From: Syncephalis plumigaleata
Taxonomy: Eukaryota; Zoopagomycota; Zoopagomycetes; Zoopagales; Piptocephalidaceae
DNA length: 48,072 nt
Assembly: GCA_025201365.1 (NCBI GenBank)
Contig: JAIXMF010000066.1
Span: 1 to 48,072 of the forward strand
Direction: 5' to 3'
The position numbers and the translations under genes were made by a program. Below, piece after piece: positions 24,264 to 35,918 of the stretch (the first letter of the stretch is position 1; every line of letters starts with the position of its first letter). The notes beneath the pieces are model-generated. The model made no database searches. It was not told the DNA's origin and worked only from the letters and a program-made list of their open reading frames with translations.

Positions 24264-24663
24264 TAGTACATCCATTCATTGATCATTAGCATGGTATTAC
24301 AGATGTCTCCAACCGATTAACACTGTTAGTCATTAACACTTGCTCTTATTGATAAATAATCTTGCGTATTCATTAGCACCATTATTATTGAAGTCAATAT
24401 ATAATATTAGTGTCTGTGTACGTCATTAACGCTCTCTATAGTACATTCGTCCTATAACCACTATTGATCGTGTTCATTATATGACTGCGTATACACTATC
24501 TTAGTGTTATACATTGAACATCGTATGCTTATAAATATGATACTTTATTAGCATTCTAGATAAAACATTATATCTATTGGCAGTATGCTTAGAAGAAGAG
24601 AGAGAGATAAGAAAGCTTTATTGGTTGAATTCTACGTATGATAAATAAAATCTTTATCATTCA
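24264..24663. other. Gene-less stretch downstream of C3
   Basis: AT-rich 3' flank of the secreted kinase-like gene. Nothing recognisable. Confidence 0.5.
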
Positions 24664-26084
24664 TCATACTTGTGCATTAATTAGTTTATATGCATCAGTA
24701 TTCATAAAGTGCAGCACCATTAGAGGTTCTTCAAGATTTATCATTGCGTCTCTCAGCATTTTTAATATATCTTTCTGTAATTCGTATGCTTCCCACTGAC
24801 TACGTGGAGGAGGGTCATACGTAAAGTCCTTGTCTAATAGGCCATTGTAATTCGTGAATAGTTTGCCGATGAATTGACCAATTGCTTTGACATCATTCAT
24901 GAAAGAAGAAAGCATTGGCGCCAATTCAGGCGATGGTGACAAACCAACATTGGTCATTACTAATCTTCTGAAATCCTCGTAGATAATTGTATTACCAAAG
25001 TTGACCAGCTTGACGCCATTTATGTTATTCTTCTTGTCTTTAGAAACCCAGACATCTATTATGATAGTAGTTAGATTCATCCATATAATAATAGGAATGA
25101 CTTACGATCTCCTCCCATAATGTTGTACACGACTCCTATTTCATTAAGGGTTGAAACAGCTAAATAGTAGCAGTGTTATGGTTAGCATTAGTATTCAAAC
25201 TATTGCTACTACTGATATACATACCTTCCATTACTCGAGCAACCAAACGTGGTGTATTTTGGACTAACTTAAATTTAGGTTTTCGTTTAAGGTAAGCCGT
25301 CATAGAGTTATCCTCCTTGTTAGGCAGATCAAACACAAAGCATCCCATTTCTCCGTCTGCCGTTTGAGCACTATCAATACGCCTAAGTAAAATGGCATCT
25401 AATTTCTTCTTGTATTCTGGATCGTCTATTCTTTCGACATACTAAAAATGATAACAACAATAGTGTAAGTAAATGATATTGCGTATTATAGCTGTAACTT
25501 ACATCATAGAATCTCATCGTATTCTCGTATTTCTCGTTTCCTTTATTACATGTTACAAGGACACTTTTATTGCCCCGCCTTTCTTTTATTTGATACCGAA
25601 AAGTAGCCACAGATCCTTGCCATACCATCGGTTTAAACTTGTACTTTCCGGAGAAATGGATAGTTAGATCCCTCCTGCTCTTTGGATATGGTGTCGTATG
25701 TATAATCATTCTCTCTGCTGATCGGGGTTGTGACATATGTTGTGATTTGTCATATTTGTTACTTGGATGATCAGGAGATAATGCTGCTTTATTCCATTTA
25801 ACGGACCTAAATTTTATCTTAGCACTTGGTTGTTGATTCCATTGTTGTCCTTGGTTGTTGTTTGGATGCATTGGCGTAGCTGCAGTATTCCAGTTGTTGC
25901 TTCCAGATTGCATATTAGTATTTGGCTGTTGATTCCATTGTTGTCCTGCCATTTGTATCTGATTCGGATTGTTATTGGTAAATGATGATGGTGTACCCCA
26001 CATATCCATGCCATTTGTGTGATGGGATAGCATCATGCACACACACAGTGTGATTGCAGATAATGAAGTCGTGCTGTATCTCAT
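24664..26084 (-). CDS. Secreted protein with a kinase-like fold lacking catalytic residues (candidate secreted pseudokinase)
   Basis: Four minus-strand exons, 25503-26084, 25225-25441, 25106-25159 and 24664-25055, give 414 aa. The ATG at 26084 starts a signal peptide (MRYSTTSLSAITLCVCMMLS). Residues 30-90 are Asn/Gln-rich with a repeated GQQWNQQP unit. From about 140 the order follows a protein kinase. VLVTC (175-179) sits at strand beta-3 with Thr178 at the lysine position. GCFVFDLP sits at the hinge. GVVYNIMGGDHVWV (275-288) aligns gaplessly with the catalytic loop GIVHRDLKPENILV. GVKLVNFGN (298-306) aligns with VKLIDFG. HRD Asp becomes Ile280, the loop Lys becomes Gly282, Asn becomes His285 and DFG Asp becomes Asn303. 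Activity is not expected. A secreted binding or effector role is inference. Confidence 0.8.
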
Positions 26085-26534
26085 GATTATCTTGGTCGAG
26101 TAACTTGTTGATATGTCGTCAATAGATTCGATTCTTGTAGTCACACTTGTGCTGATCTATATCGACGACTAGTGCAGTGTATTGCGTATACTAAATGGAA
26201 TGGCTTTAACGTGTAGTTCTATGAGGAGACTTGACTACGGTAAAAAGAAAAAGAAGAAAGCGTACACTGCTATTATTGATAGTCAAGTGTTGACATTTTT
26301 ATGATCCATTTATAGCTGTATATACAATGATGGAGCTCAAATCTCTTACAATGACACGTGTAGTCCATACAAACACTCGTAGGTCGTGTACCATATTTGA
26401 ACTAAATCATGGTTATAGATAGCTGTTTTTGGATGCTGTATTCAAAATTGCCAGCACGCTACCCCCTTATGAATGTTCTATTGACCTTTCTATAAACCGT
26501 TTACATACACCAGATAGAGTAGAGAGGAAAAAGG
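26085..26534. promoter_or_regulatory. Divergent intergenic promoter region
   Basis: About 450 bp between the minus-strand secreted kinase-like gene and the plus-strand small ORF. No clear TATA box; AT-rich with poly-A tracts near 26240. Confidence 0.35.
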
Positions 26535-26848
26535 ATGGCGCACAGTGATAATAGCCTTACTAGTGCGAAACTAAGAGAATATAAGCAATATTTTTACTAT
26601 ACGAACTCGCAATGAAAGAAGTTACTACTGATCCCGGTGTTAAAGCAATATTGTATGGTTTATTAGAATTGTGCCAAGAGAGCAAGCTTATATATTCGTC
26701 TTTTAGTATAACAACTAGAGTAGCAATGCTATCAATATGTTCAAATGAGCAACTTCTCCTCGAAGAAGTGCATAATAGACAGCAAAAGTTAAAGGCTAGC
26801 AGCATTAACTGGTTGGAAAAGCTTCGTACTAAGAGCAATAACAAGTAA
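26535..26848 (+). CDS. Small helical protein, frame apparently broken once in this sequence
   Basis: An ATG in good context (aaaaaggatggcg, 26535) opens a 26-codon frame with sensible composition (MAHSDNSLTSAKLREYKQ). The frame then shifts into a second one, starting at 26612, that runs 78 codons to the stop at 26846-26848 and is helix-prone (EVHNRQQKLKASSINWLEKL). The two frames meet at the T-run 26591-26595; one extra T would make a continuous protein of about 104 aa. This may be a homopolymer error or a real one-base loss. The alternative is that only the 78-aa frame is used. No family recognised. Confidence 0.45.
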
Positions 26849-27135
26849 ACGACAATAATCAATGGTAATTGCAAAGGCATCATCAATGGCAATGACGAGC
26901 AATGCCAATCCTGATATTAATACTGGCCAATGATGGCACATTGTCTACAGCGGCCTTTTTAGTATATTAACACGACCATTTCAAAGTCTACACGATATCC
27001 GCACTTTTCGCATTTTGTTTTTATTGCATTACTTGTCCAGCATCTCTTCAACTGTTTAGCATTTCTCGCATTTCTTGCATACTGTTCATATATACTTCGC
27101 ATAACATCATCCTCTATAGCATTTCCAATTTCATT

Positions 27136-27723
27136 ATGTTGCTCAAACTTGTATTTATTGCATTCGCATTTGTAGCGACAGTAGCAGCATATCCTACATC
27201 CAAACCATTATCGCGGCAGAATACTGGGCTCAACGTCAAACCATCCTTGTATAGGAGACAAAATTTAGTAGATGCATATTCATGGGAGCTTGATGATGAT
27301 TCATTAGGAAGCGCAATCGAGTTTGTTTCTAAAAAAAACCTTTCTTTATTTTATGATATACTTGTTGGCTTTTTTAAAAGTAGTCCAAATGGCGTTCATC
27401 CTTTAAACGTCCATAATGCCATTGCTTTCGTTCCTATTGTTAGCTCTAATAGCTATTCCATCAGAACTACAGAGCAACTTCGGTATCATATGGTTTCAGG
27501 CACGGAATCACCCTTTAAGATACCGCCAAATGGCCAAGGTGTTATATACAGCTATAATGGTCTTCCAATTTATGTTAGAAGAAGAGGCGACACTTTATAC
27601 ATCAACTGCTCCAAGGTCCTCAGCCAGAGTAGCTATAGAGGCAATACCATCTTCACCATCGATAGGGTTCTAGATCCTGCGAGCAAACAATTTAACGAGG
27701 CATCCATGAACAAATGCCCATAA
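27136..27723 (+). CDS. Secreted fasciclin-like (FAS1) protein
   Basis: One exon, 195 aa. The signal peptide MLLKLVFIAFAFVATVAA is followed by a short pro-like stretch ending in a dibasic site (LYRRQ). The rest resembles one FAS1 domain: AFVPIVSSNSYSI at the first conserved block (usually TVFAPTNxAF), LRYHMVSG at the YH motif, YNGLPIYV, INCSKVL, and NTIFTIDRVLDP at the C-terminal block. FAS1 proteins mediate adhesion and cell-wall contact. No GPI signal is seen at the C-terminus (NKCP), so it is probably free or wall-bound. Its neighbours are other surface and secreted proteins. Confidence 0.72.
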   Translation: MLLKLVFIAFAFVATVAAYPTSKPLSRQNTGLNVKPSLYRRQNLVDAYSWELDDDSLGSAIEFVSKKNLSLFYDILVGFFKSSPNGVHPLNVHNAIAFVPIVSSNSYSIRTTEQLRYHMVSGTESPFKIPPNGQGVIYSYNGLPIYVRRRGDTLYINCSKVLSQSSYRGNTIFTIDRVLDPASKQFNEASMNKCP

Positions 27724-28183
27724 CAATAAATATCACTTGTTTTTACTCATTATTATTACTAGAATAGCTATAACACTCAATGTATATATTAATGAAATAA
27801 TAGAAATAACTGATCTAACATTAGAATTAATAGATGAGCCATTAGGTTGCATGATCTCTTCCTGTTACCGTTATCGTTACTGTTACTGTTTCATCTGCAG
27901 TCATTCAATTGGTGTAGTTTGATATACTCACGTGACTATTGAAAAAGAAAAAAACTAATCAGGCAAAGAGAAAATATAGTGGAGAGAGAGAGGAAGATTT
28001 ACTGACTCATTCCATTTCATACCACATTTTTATACTGGCCGTGTAGATTCCTATTGTTACTGTTTCGTCCAAGTCCTACTCGACTACTCATTCAGACATA
28101 CTCTCGTGATCTTATACTGATATCAAGCATATTGCAAAGAATACAATCAAGGCAAGTGCTACTTGCTGCGGCCAGTGAAAGAA
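27724..28183. other. Intergenic, 3' of the FAS1 gene and promoter of RRN3
   Basis: AT-rich near the FAS1 stop, then mixed. No gene recognised. Confidence 0.5.
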
Positions 28184-30719
28184 ATGGTGTCAACAGTCTC
28201 GACAAGTTCGGCCACCATGCAACAGAATGAGAGCGGATGTGCGACAGAGATCGGCAAGTCGATCGCTAAAATCGACGACACACAACTTATGCGCGAGAAT
28301 GCCGTCCTGTTAACCATGACATTTGCTAGTACCGCGTTAAAAGAACGTAAACAGGCAAGTGATAATCGCTTGGATGTGTAAGGTGTAGCATTGACACTAA
28401 CGTTGCTAAAATGCGCAACTACAGGGTGATTATCGTCGCTACAACGAGATGATTCATAGACTATCCAATCGCAACGATCTAACACCGGAGAAACAGCTCA
28501 ACTGGCTGGCCGCACTAACCAACTACGTGTCGGCACTGACGCCCGATTGCTCTGGTCTAGTCGAGGCGATACTCGGATGGCAATGGTCAGCCTGGGAGAA
28601 CTTGATGCTAGTCAAGGCGTACGCTACCTTTTTTGAGCATCTTGTATCTGCGCAAGCATTCTACGTCGTACCTGTTATGCGATCATTAGTTAGTTGTTTC
28701 CGATTCTGTAAGTGATCATTATCATTATCGTCATATGTCATTGTAAACTACGCTAACCGTTTTACTAATATATTATTCGCGATTCAGATGCAGGCGATGA
28801 ACAAGACAATGCTTACAAGCGGAAAACGACACCTGAAAAGGTGCAGATGGTACATGATCGTGTCCATCGCGCGCTACATCGTATTATCTCTTTGATTCCA
28901 ACGTCGACGCCTAAGCTGGCGACGGTGTTATCTGAAAACTTTCCATATAAACTAGACACTACAGTAGCACAGACTACATACTTGAAAAATGTACTCCGCG
29001 TGCTTGACTATGCACCCATGTTGCGCGATTCATTGATGCAAACGATTATTGAGCGTATTCTTCGTATTGATGTATGTATATATATAGAGATGTATAGAGA
29101 TAGTTTGTTTTTTACATGCTTGTATAGACAATGAGATTCGCGTAATTGATTTGATTAATAACTTTTATTGTACTATTCCTCCTTGTTCATCTATTAGGTT
29201 GATATTCAAGTTGAATTGGACGAATTGGATGAGGCTGAACGTGAGGAAGAAGAGGATGACATCGCCGATGATGACGATGTATTCGCCATGGAGCAGAATG
29301 AGCCTACTACGGATAAGGATACCGAAGAGGAAGAAGCGAACGGCAATGATGAAACGGAAGAGGAGAGTGACATGGATGATGGCTATGAAACGGAAGAAGA
29401 ACCGGAGGTATTGGCCGAGGAACCCGCCGAGATGAGTGTCGCCGAGATTCGTGACTTGTCCTATAAGCTGGATAGCATGCTTACTCTAGTGTTCGAGTAT
29501 TTCCGTAATAGACAAGCACGACAACCAACGGCGATTATCGACGATTTCTACCTGTTACTCGATATATTCGATCGTTCCATCTTGTGCACGTTCAAATCAC
29601 GTCACACACAATTCCTTCTATTCCATGCTGCCTCGGTGAACAATGAGCTAGCGGATATATTCCTTGGCCATTTGACTAACAAAGTGTGCACCACCGGACA
29701 TCCCAGTGTTATTCGTGTGGCATCGGCGTCTTATCTGGCCTCATTCGTGGCACGAGCCTCATTCCTTACACGCGACGCTATTTGCAATATGATGCGCGTA
29801 CTAATAGGCTGGGCGCAGATCTACGTCGATGAACACGAGACTAATGACACATTCCCGGATCCAGAGCGATATGCCGTCTTTTATGCCGCGGTACAAGCCA
29901 TCATTTACATATTCTGTTTCCGATGGCGTGATCTCTGTAATGATCCCATGTTTAATGATGTCACTGATAGTACAACAACTACAACTACAACCACAGCGAC
30001 TACAACTATTCTTGTTACATCATCCAATGATACACCATCTAAATTGGATTACACGTCGAGTAGCGATAGAAACAATGCTACAGCTAAGCAAACATGGGAT
30101 GCTGGTCTTACTGGTTTACAACCAATTTTAACATCAAGATTCAATCCATTAAAGGTAAGCTATTATTATTACTATTGGTACAAGCAATTTGTACTCATTC
30201 ATATTTACGATGATCATCTAGGTGTGTTCACCAGGTGTAGTGCAACAATTTGCGCGCCTTACACGCAAACTCAACTTCCTATACGTTTATCCGATTATTG
30301 AACGTAACAAGAATTTGTATTTGCCACACCGTCAGGGCAGTAATGGATCTACGAAACAAACTACACCATTACAATTGGAGACGTTCTTCCCCTTTGATCC
30401 CTATCGTCTCGGGCAGTCCAGTCGATATATCGATCCACTCTATCAGGAATGGCAACCTGATAGTGACGTTGAAGAAGAAGGGGAGGATGAAGAGGAGGAT
30501 TATGGTGCAGAATCAGCAGAAGATGAAGATGAAGATGATGAAGAAGAGGACGTGGAGCAAGGAGACGAGGATATGTCCTCGATTAGTATGGCAAATCCCA
30601 CACTAGCTCATCAGCTATTAGATCATTCACTCGATGACTCGACACTTGCCATGTCTATATCGCCTCAAGGCGGTCTACTAGATGCACAACGACGAGCGCT
30701 TTTATTTTTTAATGATTGA
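28184..30719 (+). CDS. RRN3: RNA polymerase I initiation factor Rrn3 (TIF-IA)
   Basis: Five exons, 28184-28354, 28425-28707, 28788-29071, 29198-30154 and 30222-30719, give 730 aa. The ATG at 28184 starts MVSTVSTSS; the frame upstream reaches only a TTG. HEAT-like helices run through most of the protein. A long Asp/Glu-rich insert (about 255-310) and a Thr-run loop (near 500) interrupt it. The family-defining block near the C-terminus is SRFNPLKVCSPGVVQQFA, then LNFLYVYPIIERN and FFPFDPYRLGQSSRYIDPLYQEW. A very acidic tail follows. Rrn3 binds Pol I and recruits it to rDNA promoters; in other species TOR-dependent phosphorylation controls it. Intron 1 has a GC donor (CAG|GCAAGT); reading from the next GT would bring a stop. 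Confidence 0.95.
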
Positions 30720-30868
30720 ATTGTGTTGTACTATGATTGCTAATACTGCTGTTGTTACTGTTGCTGCTGCTAATAATAATAAAGATAAAGATAATAAAGA
30801 TAACTCAAAAACGCATAATAAATGATAATAAATGAACGACTAACAAAAAGAGGTAACCGAAGAATCAA

Positions 30869-32632
30869 CTAATACGACATGGCATTAAATCGACGACGAC
30901 GCGTTGTAATGGAATGACGTGATGCCGCGCGTGTAATGGGACGAGATCGCGCTATAGCAGCTACAATGGCAAATGTATCTGATAAAGTAGGTGTGTGTGT
31001 AGTGGAAGTAGTAGAAGTGGAAGTGGCACCATTACCACTAGTATAAATAGAAGAAGAAGGAGTAGCGGTATGGATAGAAGAGGTATCAGTTGGTTTACGT
31101 TGAGATTTAGTAGAGCGTGTACGTACACGCGGTTCAGGTTCTGCATAATCATCGTCATTGGCATCGTCAGTATCGACTTCATCCTCGGAAGTGGTCGACA
31201 TGAATCCATCATCCGGTTCTAGATTGCTTGATTTAGTAGATAGTCTTGAAGAGGAGGAAGAAGCAGAAGAGGATCTAGTTTGTCGATCATGACGACGTGA
31301 TCGAAGGACGCGTGAATTACGTTGTGTGCTTGTAGATACTACTGCTATATTTGTGTATATATATATGTATGATATTAATCGTTAGTATTTATTCATGATC
31401 ATAGATCTGTTATTATACTAATAACGTATGTGTATATTACCATAAGATGATTCATCCGATGAATTAGACTCATGTGAAGGTGATGCAGGTGGTGAGGGTG
31501 GTAACTCTGTAGGTTTCGTCGTATCTTCCGATTTATACCGTGATTTCGATGAGGGTTCCGTACGCTTTCTTGAACGAGTTGTTGCTGTCGTCGTCGTAGT
31601 AGTCGATGTATTGTCAATAGTATCATCACTGCTACTACTACTACTACTACTGCTGCTATTATTATTATTAGTGGTGATTACACGACGACGTAATCGACGT
31701 ACAGCTGATGGCAAGGAATCTTGTTGGTTTGTTGATGAGGCTAACGTAGAGGATTCAGATACTACCGACGACTTTGTAGTACGTGGTCGTTTACGGCTTA
31801 CTTCCGTAGCATCATCCATAGTTACACTGTCAACAGCAGTCGTGTTATTCATATCGGATGAGGATGTAGATGGTTGCTGAACAAATCGACCTCGTAGCCA
31901 GAGACCAGGTGTATTCGAGGATGGTTGTGCAGTATGCGAGCTATGCTCTTGATGAGAACAGCTTACCGATGATGATGGTCGCTTGACAGGCAGTAGATTA
32001 TTAAGCACTTTATGTTGAAATTGTTCGCGCTCCAGTTGTTCCCGCCATCGACGATGTGCGAACACTTCCTCTTCCCGTAGACGTTCACGTTTCTCTTGCT
32101 TCTCGAATCGATTATGTCGACGAATGTAGGCGGCATCGTCTGTTCGTTCGTCATCCGACGCGTTCGATTCATCCCATGAATGAGTATTGCCATGAGATGA
32201 TGATGATGATGACGATGCATTATCAGCTGATAATTGCGGTAGCATATCCTATTCATCAATACTTGTTAACGCGATATTTTATTTCCTCCAATAGCGATAA
32301 CTTACCTCGCGTCGCCGCATAGAACGCCGTAGATTACTAGAGACTTGTAACTCTTTACGATCCCATTGTGTGCAACCAGGCACGTCAATAATCGCTTTCT
32401 GTTGTGCACGACCCGTAATAAGTGAGGATGATTTTGCCGTAGACGACTGTCGTTTATTCGATTTAGTGGCTGCTCTACGCAAAGGCGTTTCATTACTGGT
32501 CAAGGCAGGGGCCAGTACGTGAATAACTATGCGGCGAACATCGCGTGCATAACCTGTTGGATGAGACCAGCTAACACCCGCTCCCGAGGAATTCTCTTTT
32601 ACACTAGTGGAGTGTGTGGTACGACGTGGCAT
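30869..32632 (-). CDS. Low-complexity nuclear protein, possibly PEHE-like chromatin factor
   Basis: Three minus-strand exons, 32306-32632, 31441-32248 and 30869-31344, close in frame to 536 aa. The N-terminus has VRRIVIHVLAPAL, then DVPGCTQWDRKEL. After a Ser run come DDAAYIRRHNRFEKQEKRERLREEE and FAHRRWREQLE. This order (IVIP-like strand, a W-R segment, then an acidic stretch and an arginine-rich RH..E..ER helix) recalls the PEHE domain of MSL1/KANSL1 subunits of MOF acetyltransferase complexes, but the match is loose. The second half is Ser/Thr-rich with Arg-rich runs (TRSRKRTEPSSKSRYK, TTRRRRF) and poly-Ser from trinucleotide repeats. It lies tail-to-tail with RRN3 (about 150 bp apart). 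Confidence 0.65.
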
Positions 32633-34306
32633 GATCAGCGTAGATGTACTTTTCGACTCATCCACGTCTGTGTACGCATACACACGCACAAGTAAAGTGC
32701 TCAACGATAAAAGAAAATAAACTAGTAGGTAATTGGCGATTGAAGAGAAGAAAAAGTATGCTTTGTAAGAAGGTGAAAGAAATGATACCACTTATTATTA
32801 TTAGTTATTATGGTAGTAGTAGTAGTAGTAGCAATAGTGAACGAATATTATGATAATTATTACTAATATTATTGTTATGGTAGTGGTTAGCTTCTTCTTA
32901 ATGTTCAAGTCTGATATCTAGGCGATGAACAATGTCAACAAACCGTGTCCCGATATTGCTGTCTATTTCCTCCTAGACTGTAAGAGTAAGAATACAGACA
33001 AACAGAGACGCAACTTTGGCTATACCAAAATGAAGTGGGAAATAATGGGCTTGAAAAAAAAGAGTACAGGCGCATGTTGGCCGTGGTCCTCGCTTCACAT
33101 TCGGTCGCGGGAAACGTGATCAAAATGGGAGGATGCCATTTTTGGTGAAGAAACCACTGAGTATGAATATTACAGCATTATTCTTTTTCTTTCATTATAC
33201 GTTCAAGCTTATTATCAATCCATCATTATGTGTTCGGTTAGCATTGCTTATCATATCAGTGTTAGTACATATATACACACATATAAATATATGTTCACTG
33301 TATGTGATGGTATAATTGAAATATCTAGAGGATAGAATGTATATACTAAAGTGTTTCAAGATAAAACTTGTTCTATCCTTGATTATCATTGGATAGATTA
33401 AGCAATGTGTATCGCTATATAACAGTAATAGCAAGCATTGTTTATTATTATTATTGTTGTTATTGTTGTTTATTATATGGAGTATAAGGTTACCTGGGGA
33501 ATGAACCTCGCCATTTCTGGTTTATTTACTATGGTTCATTTCTGTTGTTTTGTTGATTAACAACGCGAATGTTGTAGATTACGCGTGATGAGTGAGCATT
33601 CTAATCATTTCCCAAGGCATCTATGAATTAATTAAACGTGCCAATCCATTGCTGTTCACTTGCATCGTAGAATTTCTGAGCAAACAAAGCAACAAATAAA
33701 TAATCACACTTATTAATAGAATAGTCAAGTGAACGATAGAGTGATTCTGCCTTTTGTCATATCTCCTTGGTATGTATCAGTGTATTACTCGTATCATACA
33801 TTCATCTAAACAGTCACCTGGTATTCATCGCTGATTGCTTTGAGTTAGTGTGCCTTATCACTACTGTTTGCAAATAGAACTATGCTAATGTTCTAGATTG
33901 TACAAACAACTTAAATGAAGTAAGAAAAGACTTGTTACACCATGTTTCGAAGACAATCAAACTATACCCTGGTGATTATTGTTTGTTGAATGAACGTACA
34001 TTGTCAATTCAATCATCTTAGCAAAGTATGACATCTTGGTGTCACCTGACTTGTCGTAACAATGGAAGTTGGGACAGCAGTGTACACAGATAAACAATTG
34101 TCATTATGTATGCGGTGTACTACGGACACGATGGAATACAGAATGGAAGCAACAATATCAGATATTACGTTTATAAGCCAGACTGACATTCAATTACCAC
34201 TACCACTACTACTGATTAGACATTACCATGCGGCATAGTCCATTATAAGCAATGCAATTGACAATAGCGTAGTTAGCTCCGCTTAATGACCAGAGTAGCC
34301 TGTACT

Positions 34307-34323
34307 CCAGGCTGAACAGGGCA
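34307..34323. repeat. Small hairpin
   Basis: agcctg, five-base loop, caggct. Function unknown. Confidence 0.4.
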
Positions 34324-35220
34324 TATCTCGGCAATTATTCACGTATATCCCTCAACTTAGTTGTTGGACAGAATAGAGCATTTGTACACATGGGCACACG
34401 CACATGAGGCGCACATTAGGCGCATCGTCTCAATGTACAAATACGATTATGGCAACACGTTTGTTGATTAGTCTATCGTCCAATGATTAGGCACTTTCAA
34501 CATTGCAAGACGGAAATGGTGTGGCTATTTTTTTCTAAAAACGAGTGTACCTCATCCGCTCGTCATAGACAAGGATCTACAATCGAATAACAATAGTCGA
34601 TATAGTTTATGTAGCACACTATAATACGGGGATTAATACGACTGCTACAGTGGCGACTATTAATGAATGAATGAAGATGATGGTGGTGGGAATGATCAGC
34701 CTTAGTCGGTCCTGTTACCATTAGAAACACCTGAATTCCACATTTCATGCCAACTACCGGATATCAATGCCCTAACTGCAAGTAAAGGGTACCTACATGG
34801 TGGCATGCCTCCATATAAATTATTTGCTTCTATTTCTTGATGGATGCTCGTTCTAATGACGTGCACTTTACAAAATACTCTAGGGAATCTTGTCATGTTT
34901 ATTGGCCGTATATAGTCGTTTTTTCTATTTTATTTTTTATGCTTTCGATGAAATTGGCCTACTGCCTACTGCCCAATAACGGCAATGACAACAACGTTGA
35001 AACATGCCGTCCTCATTCTCCTCACATTGCTTCCCCTCAATTCGTAAGTTTATTTATTGAGTAAGCACCGGTTATAGAAGTAAAACATACTAGTATCCCG
35101 CATTTACCGGAGATGGGTAAATCGTGCTACTCTTCCTCGAGTAATGTGGAGTGGCAATCTATCCAAGCGTATGAATCGGTTCACCTGATACACAACGCAA
35201 CATGATAATGCGAGTGGGTT

Positions 35221-35270
35221 GTTTGTGTTTGTGTTTGTGCGTGCGTGCGTGTAGGTGGGCGTAGGTGGGT
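35221..35270. repeat. GT/GTGC-rich simple repeat
   Basis: Imperfect gtttgtg, gcgtgcgt and gtaggtgg units in tandem upstream of the carrier gene promoter. Confidence 0.8.
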
Positions 35271-35531
35271 GTGTTCATTCAATGCCTGTACATCGACTTT
35301 CGCCTATCGCTTCCTTTTGCGGCTGAACGAACAGGTGGACTCGTGCTAGCGTATTTGGCAAAACATGTGATGCGAGCACGCAAACTAAGCTGGTTTACCA
35401 TGTCGGAATACAGGACTGCCCTCACCATTGTGGTTGTGAAGTTGGCAGGATTTTTCCACGCCAATACAGGATAGTTCTTATTACATGACACCGTATTCAT
35501 TCGTTGTACTATAGGAAGACGTCTCCTCATC

Positions 35532-35538
35532 TATAAAA
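35532..35538 (+). promoter_or_regulatory. TATA box of the DAACS carrier gene
   Basis: tataaaa inside ctataaaaagggcg, about 380 bp upstream of the start codon. It is followed by a T/C-rich leader typical of well-expressed fungal genes. A CAA repeat at about 35770-35786 lies in the leader. Confidence 0.65.
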
Positions 35539-35918
35539 AGGGCGTAACCACATGAATGATATCCACTCTTACAAAAATTTCTTCTTTTCTCTCCTCCAGT
35601 TTAATGATCATTGAGCTGCTCAGATTGTTTTTTTGTTACGTCAATTCTATTTCGTCATTTTGTGTTTACTCTTTGCTAGTATCATCATCCATCCCTAGTT
35701 TACTATTTTTTGCTTCCTTTCTTTAACAGCTTTTTCACTTGCTATTTACTTTGAACCTATTACGGTTATCAACAACAACAACAACAACGTCACTCCTACT
35801 ATTATCATCGCTATAACGATTCATTGACCATCAAGGAACAAATCTACATCGCTTCTTCATCATCAAGTACGCCACTTCCTTATCTGCGATACCCTCAAGC
35901 TACACGATCAATTGTGTG

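Larger units (their letters stand above)
32633..35530. other. Longest gene-poor region (2.9 kb)
   Basis: Contains a GTA simple repeat (about 32815-32831), AT-rich DNA and a 6-bp-stem hairpin at 34307-34323 (agcctg / caggct). Weak ORFs include 64 codons on the minus strand at 34702-34896 and one on the plus strand at 34840-35061 with a hydrophobic helix (YIVVFSILFFMLSMKLAYCLL) followed by a GTAAGT donor at about 35045. The latter could be the first exon of a small secreted or membrane protein, but no second exon is convincing. A GT/GTGC-rich tract lies at 35221-35270. Confidence 0.4.

Noticed and set aside
35265-35530. Overlapping frames on both strands upstream of the carrier TATA box
   Set aside because: Lie in the promoter, have no family resemblance, and the plus frame starts with GTG.
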